64,000 nucleotides of DNA, from positions 1,488,001-1,552,000 of the forward strand of contig OX637397.1 in the NCBI GenBank assembly GCA_951799425.1, in the 5' to 3' direction. The stretch is from Ilex aquifolium (taxonomy: Eukaryota > Streptophyta > Magnoliopsida > Aquifoliales > Aquifoliaceae). This document shows, one piece after another, positions 40,301 through 53,216 of this stretch (positions are counted from its first letter, which is position 1; each line of letters begins with the position of its first letter). The notes beneath the pieces are model-generated. The model saw only the letters and a program-made list of their open reading frames with translations, was not told the DNA's origin and made no database searches. The translations under genes were made by a program, and so were the position numbers.

Positions 40301-42576
40301 GTCTAGAATGTCAGTTTATTAAACTCATTAATCTTTTTTATGCTTTCATCTTATAGTTAATGACTTTGGGATTAATTGTTGGAAGACAAGGAGTTTAATG
40401 GTACGAAACTTAATATAAATATTTGAAACTTATACAAACAAAACGTTTGTTATGAACTTGCATTACGGTGAACAATGAAGAAAAGAAAATAATCAAGAAT
40501 AAGAACATAAAATTTACGTGGTTCGATATAAATTTTACCTGCGCCCATAAGAGCGTTGTTTCACTATGTATCAAAATTTCAGAGGGTTAAAATATACTTA
40601 TAGACACCAGTTAACTATGTCCACTAGCACACTTTGCTATGCTAAGCATGCCCACTGACCCATTGTTTTTTGGGTTTAATAAATATGAATCATTCACTAT
40701 TTTCAACAAAACTTAACTCCGAAGATAGTCAGTCCATTCACAATCTATTAATACACTTTTAGTTTTTTTTTCCCTATCTAATGTGAGATTAAATCTCAAA
40801 ATTAGGTCTAAATTACATTTTTATTTCATATCCCAATATATAATCCCATAAGTTCATGTGAAAGAAGTTTATAATTTGTCTAGATGGCATGGAAGTAGCT
40901 ATGATTTGATGGCGATGCCAATGGCCCGGTCTTAATCTTAAAGACTTCCTAGGTAGATTGAATCGGGTCATCTTGTTGAATGAAGAACTGCAATTTTATC
41001 AACACCAGAGTAAGAAGGTACATCAAGACTAGACCCTAATAAACTTCCTTAGTTTCGATTTTATTCTGGTAACAATCCACAGAAAAAAAAAAAAAAGGAT
41101 CGAGCATATAAATCTGTTAGAGTATAGTTTAAGATGGGATATACATCAACCCAACAACCCTAAATTTCTATACCTAACGTATACAAATGGGAATACGCAT
41201 GCTGTAAGAATATAGAGGGTCAAAGAAATGGTGAGAAGAAAAAAGAAAAGGTGGCAGCATATATAAGTTTGGGTCAAAGACGCTTCACAAAGACAAGAAG
41301 AGAATAATCTTTACTTTAAATATCTTAAAGCCCTGTAATAATGTGATAGTGAGAGACAGAGAGAGAATGACTTACCGTATATCGATATGTACACCGTCCA
41401 TCAAAAACTTCAACTCATATACCCTTGAAACCCGGACTAGCTTTTGACAAAATAACAGGAAAGATGGTGTGGAGCCCCTCTCATCTAATGAATTCAATTT
41501 CTTCGCTTCATTTTTTTTTTACAACGTTAAGTTTACACGCACCTTCACTATTAATGAGGGATATCTTTCACGATTTAAGAAGTTGTCAAGTTTCGAATTC
41601 AGAACATCTGAATTTAAAACTCATCTTTATTACTATTTGAGCTCTCTTATACCCGAGCCAGCTTCACTTCATTCTTTTGACAGTTGAATGGGGTTTCTCT
41701 AAGCGATACAAAAAAAATAAGACGGTATTCCTACAAGTGAAACAATAAATAAACAACGTAGAATTCTTTGAGTCTTACATTTCATCTGCTTTTTGAACTT
41801 GTTTTGGTTTAGTATAATCTTAAACTGTACTTTGTATCTTATTTTCTTTTGTTTATGGGCTTGTTTATATATATATATATACATGTTTTTAGTTTTTCAA
41901 AAAAGTATAGTATTAGAGACCCACATCATCTCACCCTTCTGGATGCCCCTTTCAACATGCTAGGGTGGCTTTGCCCAATCACACCGCTAGTTTTTTTTTT
42001 CCCCATTTTCTAATGTTAATATTTTATGTCAAATTTTGAAAAAAATGACCATGGTCGAATCGAGATGACAAAGATCTTAGTTGTGAAGTGAAAAACTGTG
42101 TAGCTTTAAAAAAAAGTAATCTTTTTGACAATAGAGTTACCTAACGCTTAAAACTATTGGGTTGTCTCATATGAAAAATATTATTTTGATATAATTTATT
42201 GACCTTATTTGTTCATCTAATGTATCATAATCATTAAATTAATAGTGTATCCGAACTAATAATTTAGCAGTACTGCTCGTCTCACATTCTCACCTAAAAA
42301 CTTGAGTAGAACAAAAAAACGTGTCATCTAGAGCCTACGAAAGTTTGATTTTGGAAAGTAGAACACCCTTAGATCGAAATTTCCAAAATTAAAAATGAAT
42401 ACTCTAAATCTTTCCTAAAACTACAAAAATGCTTATTTGAAAACGAAAATGGTGAAATAATTTGATCAAAATTTGGTGTAACTGATTGGCAAGCAACTAG
42501 TATTGATCACTGGTATCAAACGACACCGGCTCCACTCCATTCTGAGTTCGTCGTCTGTATTATCTCTATTTTTACT
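37343..42576. other. Intergenic sequence, no gene recognised
   Basis: About 5.2 kb of AT-rich sequence with short open frames lacking family matches. A G-run lies near 38510-38526. A block of short AATCA repeats is at about 39569-39590. Around 40500-40560 the motif ACGTGGTTCGAT resembles a decayed retrotransposon end, without boundaries. Confidence 0.4.
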
Positions 42577-42816
42577 TTGTTATTTTCTGTTATACTTGAA
42601 ATACACCACAATCATCGTCCCGTTGTAAAAAATGTACTGCAACTTACTCTGCATCATCTTTCTCATGCCAATGATGAATTGAAATGGAGAAAAAATCTTT
42701 GTGATCAGTGTCAAAGAAGTCTTGAAGGCCTTGTCGTTGTTTGTAATCAACTCCATCACCTACCTTCTTATCATTGCAAGATACTTTCTTTGTCAAAAAA
42801 ATTCAAAAAAGAATAA
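42577..42816 (+). pseudogene. Possible DC1 (C1-like zinc) domain relic
   Basis: A 79-residue frame has LQLTLHHLSHANDELK, then CDQCQRSLEGLVVVCNQ and HHLPSYHC. The order His-rich strand, CxxC, then C and H resembles one plant DC1 domain, but the second CxxC is not intact (CNQLHH) and the frame stops soon after. No start exon, promoter or further domains are present. It may be a fragment of a captured or dead DC1 gene. The family assignment is tentative. Confidence 0.35.
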
Positions 42817-42888
42817 GTATCCAGTCAAGATGAGTTGGTATATATGACAATACTTCAATAGTGGGTCCCAATTTTTTCATCAGTCTAC

Positions 42889-43256
42889 CACTGCAAGGAA
42901 GACAAAACAATTTTTTAGGTGAGTATATCTTGAAATGAACCTTTAAGTAGGTTTTAACTGTCAGTCAGTTCTAGGAGAAATTTTTTTGTGGGTTTAATAC
43001 ATCACTTATCGCTATCAGTGCGATGTGGTATACATAACCAATCAAAAGTTGTACATTTCCAAAAAAAACTATCATTTATCACTTTGTAACTTATTTTTTT
43101 GAAAAAGAAATCAACTTACGTGTCTGACATGATAATTTTCCATTGGTTGTACAGACCGCTTAATACTGTCAAGTGATGTGTTAAACTCATACAAAATTAT
43201 CTCCGGTCGTAGCTGATAAGAGTTTAAGTCTTGGAAGAAAGGGATTTCTTGCAGTG
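42889..43256. mobile_element. Possible small CACTG-ended TIR element, 368 bp
   Basis: Ends read CACTGCAAGGAAG at 42889 and the complement of CACTGCAAGAAATCC at 43256. Flanking triplets TAC/GAC match at two of three positions. It resembles a short CACTA-superfamily MITE, but the inverted ends are short. Confidence 0.35.
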
Positions 43257-45433
43257 GACCACGTGTCAACCAGAGAAAGTTTGTTCTCTTGGTATTTGCT
43301 TTGCTTTTCCCCTTCCAGTCTCCTTTAGGGGAGTAAGAAATTTGCTTTCTAGAATCTCTCTAGAAAAAGTTGTAATTCCTCTACACTTATACAATTAACA
43401 TCCTTTCACCCCACATATAAAGGTATATTCTGCCCTTTTAATTAATTAATATTCCTTTTTCTTTTTAATAACAAGCACAAGCACCTCATGCAATTGAAGA
43501 AATATCATTAGCTTAATTTTGAAGTTCACAAGAACCTATTTAAAAAAATGGAGAGGCAGTATCAGTTAAAAATAATGGGACATGTTTTTTTGAAGAAGAT
43601 AAGGCAGCAAATTACAGTTTGTGATGATTTTGGCAAATTTACATGAGCCTCTCTTTTTTCCTTTAGAACTTGGGCTTTTAATGTGCACAATTTCAGAATA
43701 GGATTTATATATATACATGGTGATCCAGATCAAAGATAGGTTGAGGTTAGATGAAAATATTATGATTATATGCTTTGTCCCACATCGCTTGGAGAAGTGC
43801 GTGTGAAATACTTTATAAGTATGAACTCGGAATAGTTATTGTATCATGAGTTTTAAACCTATGCGGGTCTAGGTTAAACAAGATAGTTTTACACTTTTTT
43901 GCAGAATTGGGGCAAATTTTAATATAAGTTCAATTAGAGAGTACAATGTTGAGGGGTGAAATTGAAGACAATCTTAGTCTAGAAATCTTTCTTTTGGTAG
44001 ACTAAGAACTGATGGAGGCAAAAATGAAAGAAAGTTAAGCTTGAATTTCAATGATAGCTTGTTACGACAAAAAATTTGGGAATAGTCGAATGTATGCGTA
44101 TGGTATGGAGAAGCTATTTCCGTCCTTTAATTTTTCTTTACAAGATGCAAGCCTTTGATGTTATAGCATCTGATATGACACTGGAGTAACACATGAAACA
44201 CATAATGAAATTAAATAACAAAAGGTGACAAGAGTACAATGAAAAACATAAAGATCTCACATACTATAAGAAAAGAAGAAATGGTACTATTAAAGTATAA
44301 ACTGAGCAATAGAAGCCCTCTCCAGTGCTTGCATTTGTATAGAGAAAAACTATTTCATAGGCATAAACACGTGATCCTCGTGCCATGGCAAGTTCCAATT
44401 TTTATCTACTTTATTTGTCGTAAAATCGGGATACATTGTAATTTTTAATAAATAGAAGAATATAAAATAACGCACATGAAATTCTGTTAAAAAAGTTGTG
44501 TTAGCTATTGCGTTCATTGCTGGCCAATTAAGCTTTAATATATTGGAGAGGTCTGATGGTTCTCAAAACATCTTTGACAGAAACTCAATCGACAAAGATG
44601 AGAAGTTGCTAGACAGACATCATAGATTTTCCTTTCGCATAAGTGACTCGTTAATACGACATGAACATGACACGAAATTAGTGAGTTAGAATATTCTTTA
44701 AGCCAAATGAGTAGATCCGACATGACACGATTAATAAACAAATCGGGTATGAGTAAAATCAATCAAAACAAATATGAGACACGACTTGTTTATCTGTTGT
44801 TATACACGATTCATACACGAAACAAAACTGATATAATAAAATTTGTTAGACACGAATTAATAAACGATGGGTGGAATACTTTTTAATAGGAATCTACTAA
44901 GACCCGACACAAATCCGCCTCACTTGACACAATTAATAGATCTAAACATGGGCATCATGGAAAAAGACAATTTGTATGCCTTTGGCTGCATTGTAATTGC
45001 CCTAACAAGAAGCAGTGAACCATTTAGAAGCCTACCCAAAAGGCACTAAAAAAGAAGAAAGCTAATTAGAAGCTGCTCAAAAAATTAAAAGCATCATTCA
45101 TGTACCCTTTGTTAACTATCACAGCAATATACTTACCAACAAAACCCTAATCAACAATGTAGTGAAAAGGCCTCAATCTCTCATGCAGCTTGAGCATCTA
45201 GAATTCTAGATATTTCGTTCGTGGCGACATTAGAACTCTTTAACATATTTATTTCGAACATTGTGAAAAAAAAAATTATAATTTCGAGTTGCAGAGAAAA
45301 AAAATAAGAAATGAAAAGAAAAGAAAGAATCAATCCTCAAACTAGACAAAAAAGAAAAAAAGAATTGTGGCGAGGGACTGAGAAGAAAGGAAAGCCTTAC
45401 TCTCTCTCCAACGAGTTATTCTGCACTCCAAGG
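43257..45433. other. Intergenic sequence with decayed repeats
   Basis: No gene. Around 43778 the motif TGTCCCACATCG with GTGAAATACTTTATAAGTA resembles the start of a common plant LTR/TRIM family, without a visible partner. Between about 44640 and 44940 many CACGA and AATAAACG motifs suggest an old MITE. A similar sequence occurs near 51090-51240. Confidence 0.4.
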
Positions 45434-45574
45434 AAATGATATAGGATAGAATGCACTTGAGGGGTAAGGCTCATTATGTCCCCGGCTAGGTGTAATTTTA
45501 TTTTATTTTATTTCATATTAATAAAATTGTGTCTTCATACCATCGAGATTATTAAAAATAAATAAATAAATAAG
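45434..45574 (+). mobile_element. Short LINE-type retroposon with perfect target duplication
   Basis: The 141-bp insert ends in CTAGGTGTAATTTT...AATAAAATTG...CGAGATTATT and an A-rich AAATAAATAAATAAATA tail. It is flanked by a perfect 15-bp direct repeat TTCTGCACTCCAAGG (45419-45433 and 45575-45589). Such long duplications with an A-rich 3' end are the signature of target-primed reverse transcription. It is a heavily 5'-truncated LINE or a short element using LINE machinery. Confidence 0.88.
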
Positions 45575-45589
45575 TTCTGCACTCCAAGG

Positions 45590-46043
45590 CGGGTCACATA
45601 GGGGAAAGACACAGCACCATCTAAGGCTAAAACCAGAGAATATATATATATATTTTTTTTTATTTTTTTTGGGGGGGGGGGGGGGGGGATGAGTTAGCCA
45701 AAAGGTGGACCAGTACTAGCTACGCTGAGTATTTCTTGTATCCTTTGCCCTTGAACTTTTCCAGCACTCAATTCATTTATTACATGGCCTTGTGCGATGA
45801 ATGCCAAAGTTATTTCACTAGATACGAAATAATAGCATAGGCCTATAAGTCATCCTAAATTTAAGTGGCAATCTAGGAGGCCCTCTCTATGCTTGGGACA
45901 GGCAAGGTGGCCACACTCATCAGAAGAAGGAGAAATAGCTTTTAACTTCTTTTTTTTCCCTGGTTTTAAAGTATCTCTGTTTAAGTATTCCAAAATATGT
46001 TGATCATCGGAAAAAAATGTTAGTTGAACTTAATTTGGAGACG
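45590..46043. other. Intergenic sequence upstream of the MYB gene
   Basis: Contains a TA run, a T-run and a G-run of about 19 near 45642-45688. No gene. Confidence 0.5.
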
Positions 46044-46252
46044 TAATCTCAGTAGAACACACAGAGATAGCCAAAAGTCAAAGTGTCAAACAATGTTTTA
46101 AGTGCTAATTAAACTACTATGGGGATCTAATCCCCGAACTGCTAATCTCAGTCGAACACACAGAGATGGCCAAAAGTCAAAGTGTCAAACTTCAAAGCCT
46201 CCTTGATAATTATGGTCGACAACACTGTTTTAAGTGCTAATTAAACTACTAT
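46044..46252 (+). promoter_or_regulatory. Duplicated promoter segment of the MYB gene with W-boxes
   Basis: A segment starting TAATCTCAGT.GAACACACA occurs at 46044-46120 and again at 46143-46252. The second copy has about 33 extra bases (including CTTCAAAGCCTCC). Each copy contains AAAAGTCAAAG, whose complement carries the WRKY-binding core TTGACT. The duplicate lies about 90-300 bp before the TATA box. A regulatory role is inferred from position. Confidence 0.6.
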
Positions 46253-46338
46253 TTATTAAACCGAGTTCCTATTGCGGCTTATGCTTCTTTCTCTCACATG
46301 GCCACCTTTAACACCATTTTCGAACCTATCCATCATTC

Positions 46339-46346
46339 TATATAAA
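46339..46346 (+). promoter_or_regulatory. TATA box of the MYB gene
   Basis: TATATAAA lies about 120 bp upstream of the start codon, followed by a C-rich then CT/CAAT-rich leader. Confidence 0.7.
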
Positions 46347-46466
46347 GCCCCCCCACCTCCTCTATCCTCTTGTATTAATCCCAACTCTCTCTCTCTCAAA
46401 AGCAAAAATCTCTACAATCAATCAAAACCTTTTTGTATCAATCAATCAATCTTTCCATATACGGGA

Positions 46467-48075
46467 ATGGATCGTGTTAAAGGAAGAGGTTGCAAGTCTT
46501 CCATGCAAAGTGAAGAAGAGATGATGGACCTGAGGAGAGGCCCATGGACGGTGGAAGAAGACTTTACCCTTATCAACTACATCGCTCATCACGGTGAAGG
46601 TCGCTGGAACTCTGTCGCTCGTTGTGCAGGTAAATAAATACTCGCACCAATATGAATATCCATTCATTCATGTCGAACAATACCCACTTCAATTCCTCTA
46701 TAATTTCGCAAATATACATGTTGACAACGTGAATCAACTAGTTCTGTTCATGTTTCTGGGTTTTTGTCTTAAATTTTTTGAAAATGGGTTTGCTTCATTG
46801 GTTTTCCACGACACAAATTGCCAATTCTACAAGTCTAATTCTCTCTCTCTCTCAATAAAGATGCTCCAATCATAACAAAGCAGCTGTAAAAATCCAATAA
46901 AGAGAATGAATTGAAGCATCATTTCCTTTGTTAACAGAAACTGGTTTTGATCACTTATAGTTATAGCCGTGAAAACCTTTTTCGGCCGTCTCAATAAGCA
47001 AATTAAGAACTCATCCATAAAGTTTGAGAACTAAAAAGTATAGCAAGAATCCACAAAAGTAAAAAGATTTGTTGATTGATCCCTTTATTCTATATTTTCT
47101 CTCTCATAAATGTTCACCAACTTTACCAAAATTTTTCCAATTCTCTTAACGCCCCATTCGAAATGTAACAGGTCTTAAGCGAACCGGAAAGAGCTGCAGA
47201 TTAAGATGGCTGAACTATCTACGCCCCGATGTTCGACGTGGAAACATCACCCTTGAAGAACAGCTTCTCATTCTTGAACTTCATTCCCGGTGGGGCAATA
47301 GGTATATATAACTCCAGGCCCAATTTTTCAATTTGTGTCCTTACAGATCATAATACGGTTTCTTCATCTAACATAATATTATGGAAAAAAATATAGGTGG
47401 TCGAAAATTGCTCAACACTTGCCTGGAAGAACAGATAATGAGATCAAGAACTACTGGAGAACACGAGTCCAAAAGCATGCCAAACAGCTCAAATGTGACG
47501 TGAACAGCAAGCAATTTAAGGACACCATGCGTTATCTTTGGATGCCAAGGTTGGTAGAAAGAATTCAGGCAGCTGCCACGGCCAACGGAGTTTCCTCATC
47601 CACCACAACCACCACCACTGCTACCACCAATTCCACCACCACCACCAATACCCATCAGTACTTTACCGATAACAATTTCAACAACAACATGGATATTGGT
47701 TCAGGCCAAGTAATATTGCCACATCCCAATATCGGTGGTACCTTGGGAAGTGTCCCGGTAAACTCTGGCTTCACGCAGGAGAATTCTAGCACGGCAGCCT
47801 CATCGGACTCATTTGGGACACAAGTTTCGCCGGTTTCAGACCTGACTGATTGTTACAATTATCCAGTTAATCAAAGCAATAATCAGGAGTATTTCCCGAC
47901 TAATCAGCTCATCTACGGGGACACTTTAACTAGTCCAACTGGTTACTTTAACCCTGGATTGGACTTCCAAGCTGTGGAGCCAAACAACCAGTGGATGGAC
48001 GGTGGAGATCTATTGGACAACCTGTGGAATGCTGAGGACGTTTGGTTCTTGCAGCAGCAACTCAACAACAATTAA
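46467..48075 (+). CDS. MYB108: R2R3-MYB transcription factor, MYB108/MYB78 group (subgroup 20)
   Basis: Three exons: 46467-46629, 47172-47301 and 47397-48075, all GT-AG and in phase, giving 323 residues. Residues 25-72 are the R2 repeat (Trp 27, 47, 67) and 77-122 the R3 repeat (Trp 99 and 118), with introns at the two standard R2R3 positions. After the DNA-binding domain comes the subgroup-20 block [17 protein letters not shown], then a Thr/Ser/Asn-rich linker coded by ACC/ACA repeats, and an acidic end [17 protein letters not shown], which closely resembles the ends of MYB108 and MYB78. Relatives act in the nucleus in wound, Botrytis, jasmonate, senescence and anther responses. An in-frame ATG 195 nt upstream exists, but it precedes the TATA box, so 46467 is chosen. 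Orthology to MYB108 versus MYB78 cannot be decided here. Confidence 0.95.
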
Positions 48076-48343
48076 TGTCTGAAAAATAAACACAAATTAA
48101 GGGGGAAAATATCAAATGTAGAGAGATCAGTGGGAGAAATTAAGATTAATTTAGGATACAAAATAGAATTTGTGGAGAAGGATAGGTGCAAATTGTGGAT
48201 TCATATGTTTGTATGTTTATTTTCCGTTTTTTTTATTTGGGGGGGGGGGTAACAAAATTTGTGGAGAAGTTTTTGCAAATCTGCTTCATTGAAATTGACT
48301 TTTGGTTACTTTTTTGTTGAAGTATTTTTACTAAGATTAACAG

Positions 48344-48405
<62 letters not shown>
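48344..48405. repeat. (TA)31 microsatellite
   Basis: An uninterrupted TA run of about 62 bp, roughly 270 bp after the MYB stop codon. Confidence 0.95.
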
Positions 48406-48408
<3 letters not shown>

Positions 48409-51400
48409 ACACAATCAAGAATGATCAATTGAGATAGACCGCTCTGATTAGATTCGAACTGTTTATTGTATCTTTTAAAATTTGTTTATAGGTGATATTG
48501 AAAATATTGTTGGTCGATACACATTATTGGTTCCACTATCTTTATACTTATAATAGTACGATGTCTTCATTTCTTTTGTTATTTTAATCTTCTTTCAAGA
48601 CAAGGAATTTTTGAAACCTAGTCTATGGGGTCTGCACCAGATTAAACCGTGTCCCAGTTCTAGACTAAGGAATCACAACAATGATTTTTCAGTACTATGA
48701 TCTTATCATGTGGTGTCAGTAGCCACCCCCATGATTAAATTTCATCTTGGTAGCTGTTTACTATCGTACGAACATATTGAAACAATTAAACTAAGCATAG
48801 TGGGGTATGTAGACGTAGATTTTTCATCCTTTCATGAGAATTCTGATTAAAATAGATTCAGAGATTAGTTTTTATGCAAAATTAATGAAAGTTGAGTTGA
48901 CACGAGTACTATAGGTGAATGAAAACGTGATGGAATGGAAGATATAGATAGAAGGGGAATAGAGATAGAGAGAGAAGGGTGTGTGAAGAGAAAAGAAGAA
49001 AAAGAGGTGGAAGAGTGTGGCGGCGGGAATCTTTGTGGTCCGCGTGCTTTATTTTAATCTTATATTAAATGAAGCCACCAAAGTGGTCCCAAGCAAGTGA
49101 GAGAGGTGTTGTTAAGGAGGTTCCACGTATAAAATACAGTTAGGCTTCTAGTTCCTAGACTGAAGCACTGAGAGCCGCAACTCTTGAAACCAAAACAACT
49201 TCATCTTCCTCCTTAACTGTTTTCAATTCATCGGCCGTCACCTTGTAGGTTCTAGGTGATAACATTCTAGTAATGCATTTTAGATTGAAATGACAATGAA
49301 TTTTATTTAATATTAAATTTAACTATTAATTAATACTCACAAAAGAATATATATTTAAATTAGAAGATAATAATATTATTTTTCTTTTTCCATGTTTTCA
49401 TCGACAATAGACGTATCCAACTCAAGAGCCCACGATGGCTCTTTGTTTGCCAAGTCATCAAAAAATTAATGTTTAACGGGTTGTCTTATAGCTAAATATT
49501 TTTTCATTATAAGGATTTTGCGTCCACCATTACCCATATGAAGAGAGGAATAAACTACCTTGTATCACTTATCATTTTTTAATGCATTTATATAATATTT
49601 TGAGTAAAATTTATCAATTTTTTAGGGTGTAATCGTCTTTTGGATTCATTTGGTTTTTCTTTTTGACAAAGATAACGGTGTGTTTCGTACCATTTTAATA
49701 TAGTTGAAAGTCGGAGGGGTCGTATCCAATGTATAGTGTGTAGAATACAACTGGACACCACCATCTACAGAGGACTTGAATTTCTTGCAGCCACGTTTGA
49801 TTTTCTCTATTTTTTTTCCCACTTTCCTTCACAAAGTCCTCTCTGGTGGGGGTAGCTGAAATTGAAGGATAGAAAGACATGATACGAATGTAGGGGACCT
49901 TCGAAGCTGCCACGTGGGACTTCAACATTGAATCTAACAGACAGAAATTGTGTAAAATTTCTCATGGTCCCACCTGATGTGGCTCACTGATCTAATCTGA
50001 AAAGTGGACGGCTACTGTCTATCATATCCAGTTACTGTCATAAAAAAGGATCCTTCGAATGATTTAAAAGGACCCCAGAATGGCCAACACTGTTTATTAC
50101 TGTATGTGTCCTTGTTTTTACGACTTAAATGTAGGGTTTTTCATCGTGCTGAATTACCCTAATTTAATTTAGAGTCGGTTCGAATTTGACGCGTATTTTA
50201 AATGAATTAAACTTGAATAATTTTTAAAATGAGTCTAAAAAATTCAATTCAAATTCGTAAAACTCGATTCGTTTATATGTAAGATAGTTGAACTACTCGG
50301 AAACGGGCTCGACTCATTTTTTAAACAAGTTGAGTTTGAACAATTTTTTAAGTAACGAGCTCGATAAGATCGGGTTCAAACTCGCAAAACTCGGCTCAAT
50401 TAACCGTCCTACTTAAATGCCTCTAATTATATCGTAAATTAAGTCTTTAGAATATTACTCTTTGACTAATGTTTGGATTTTATTTTTTTTACCCTAACAA
50501 TGGATCTAATCAAGCTCTTCGAAAAAATAGAAGAAAAAAGAACTAGGTGAAGGGTTTAACTTCAATTATTTATCATTAAGTTTAATGCAAGAATCAACAA
50601 ATTTAATGGTGGATGATTAACTTCGTTTAATGTGTGAATGAGTGAAGTTTCTCTCACCCATGGCCATCACCTTGTTTGTCACTGCAAAAAACATGTCTTG
50701 TTAATAAATTTTTTTTAACGACAAAAACCTTTCTGTTTCTCTCTAATACTAGAACTTGCATGGTGGAACTTAGACCAGGTACCTTCTCTGAAACGAAAAC
50801 ACAAAGGGGGTGAGCCCACATGGGCACAGAACATCAATTCTGACCCAAATGGTAAAAAGATAAAGAACACATGTTATCAGGTGCCTTATCTCTTTCTCTT
50901 CAGCACCATTTCAGGGTGATTGATGTGCTCTCTATCTTTCCTTTTCTTCTTCATTTATTTCTTGCGTGAAGGTCTGTATTGAAAGCGAGGTTACCATAGT
51001 GCCACTTTTATTTTTCAATGCCTCTCAGCCACTAGTTTCATCACGGTGATTAGGCCTCTCAATTCAATCTAGAAACAATGTGCAAACTCCATACCGACAC
51101 AAAGTTAACAAAATTCTGTGGACTCGTTAAACCCGTTATATAAATAGATTGATAAGAGTTAAGTTTAATGCGATATAAACTCTGCTAAACACAATTTATA
51201 AACAACATGAGTTGAACTATGCACTATTATAAATTTTGAAAAAAAAAAAAAATTAGGGTTTAGACTTTTATTGACAGTCCTATCCCTTTCAATTCTTGGT
51301 CAGCTGTACTGTATTATGTGCAAAAGATTTTTCCAAACCGTAACTTACAAAGGAAATGCTCATGATGGCATTCCACTATGGGGGATAACATATTGTTTTA

Positions 51401-52485
51401 TGTCATACTTATCTATGTCTAGCAAACTTGAAAAGTCCTTTTAGGAGTCTTTTAAGTTTCTGTTAATTAGGATCGGTTAAGGTTACGATTGGTTAGGATT
51501 GAATACCTTGACTCCCTATAGGCTCTGGAGAAAGTTATTTTATTTTCAACTTGCTAAGCTATGAAGGGTAAATTTTTCATTTAATTTTTTTTTTATGACA
51601 GTGATGGGAAATGGAAGAATTTGAACTTCGATTGTTTAGATTGTTACGAGTCAGATTTTGCTACAGTTGTATTTTGAAGTTGTTAATGTAATCACAGTCT
51701 TGGAGGGATTTTTTCAAAGCCAACTACATTTGAGTCAAAAAGCACAATGCTACTGCTAGGGAGCCTTAGACTCTTATTAGTGGATGGTTCAACTTCAACA
51801 CCAAAACATAAGGAGATTAACAAAGAATTTAAAAATAGATTATTCACTAACTGATACAATTAGGGCGACTAACCATATCTAGTAACTAATTATAAATTAT
51901 GCATGGTTACTAAACAAATCGTTTTTGGAGAAATTAGCAGCCCAATGCCATGACTGAAGCTCGATTTGAAAGCTATATATAAACGTGGGTCAAACAGATG
52001 ATGATATAATATATGTATAGCAAGGTGTTGTTTAAGTGGTGTTCGGTGAGAGTCGGTATCGTAGAATTTGATAATCGATTATAATAATGAGATCGTTTAT
52101 GAAACGTTAGGATCTTGATAAAGAATAACCTTAAAATTGACCATTAAAATATGTAATTAAACCTTTAAAGATTATATTTCTCATGGTCTTTATGATTGAT
52201 TATAATCTCTTAAGTTGTAATTAAATTTTTTGATTTGTAAATTAAATATCCTAATCGTTTTATCAGAATTCGAATCGGAAATTATCATAGTAGCCCCCGA
52301 TGGGCTGCCTGGGCCCATCATTTTGGAACAAACCAGCAGGCCTTCGGCAGCACATATTTGTCTGTTAATGATGGGCCTTTTCCTTTGAAGTTACCCACAT
52401 GGGCTGAATGGGTCCGTCTATTTGAACAAACCAGCAGAGTCTTTTGCAAAAAACTTTGACAAATTGGTTATGTAATTTTGGCTAT
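48406..52485. other. Intergenic sequence, no gene recognised
   Basis: About 4.1 kb. A GA-rich patch is near 48940-49020. Around 50170-50420 are repeated GAGTT/AACTCG motifs (for example CGAGCTCGA-like words) typical of a decayed MITE. Around 51080-51240 is a stretch similar to 44640-44940. Open frames are short and unmatched. Confidence 0.45.
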
Positions 52486-52880
52486 ATGACCTAAGTCAGG
52501 AGATTGAGATTGACTAGACTGGGGGCTCAGTCAGGAGATTAAGATTGACTAGAGGGCTATTTGGGCCGAAACCCACACGTGTTATGAACTGGACTCCTTA
52601 CTTTGATGGGGCCATAAAAAACTTGTAGCATAACCCTATGGGCCTAAGCTGAGCCCAAGGCAGTGATAGACTTGGGTTGGGTAAGAGATTTGGGCCCATG
52701 CTCAGGTGTTATATAGATATAGGAATGACGTGGAGGAAGCAGGCTATGATGCTTTCTTGGATTTCCGCACACTTTTTATACTTTTTCAGCACCCACTAAG
52801 AGCCACTTAGAAATCATTTGCTGCAATGTCTTTTTTTTTTTTTTCGGAAAGTCATTTGCTGCAATGTCAGTTGTACCCCC
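52486..52880 (+). repeat. Direct repeat copy 1, upstream of the invertase
   Basis: Starts ATGACCTAAGTCAGGAGA and includes GTTATGAACTGGACTCC, AATGACGTGGAGG and GGATTTCCGCACAC. It is closely repeated in the same orientation at 54972-55399. An internal GTCATTTGCTGCAATGTC duplication separated by a T-run is unique to this copy. Confidence 0.88.
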
Positions 52881-53216
52881 ATCCTTTTTAAGCTTTTACA
52901 CGTTTCTTATTTTTCACCGAGTACCGCTAAATTTGAAGGAGTAGTCAGAACAAGCCTGAATGTCTTGACTATGATTTTTCTCTATGGTGATAACCATCCA
53001 AACCTTCATCTCGTCATTGTTCATAGGATTTTCTCAATAACTTTTTATTTTCTATCTATCTAGCTAGAAAAATAATAAACTATCCACACGATCTAAATAA
53101 GTTGAAAATACACATCTTAAATGGGTTTGAACTTAATCAATTTCCCAATTAACTTGATGAAGCTAACAATTTTTTATTTTTCTCAGTTTCAAATAATTTT
53201 GATTTGATTATCTATA
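52881..53216. other. Spacer inside the duplicated region
   Basis: AT-rich, with a short open frame lacking any family match. Confidence 0.4.

Noticed and set aside
46446-46667. Minus-strand frame over MYB exon 1
   Set aside because: Antisense of a well-supported R2 repeat exon.
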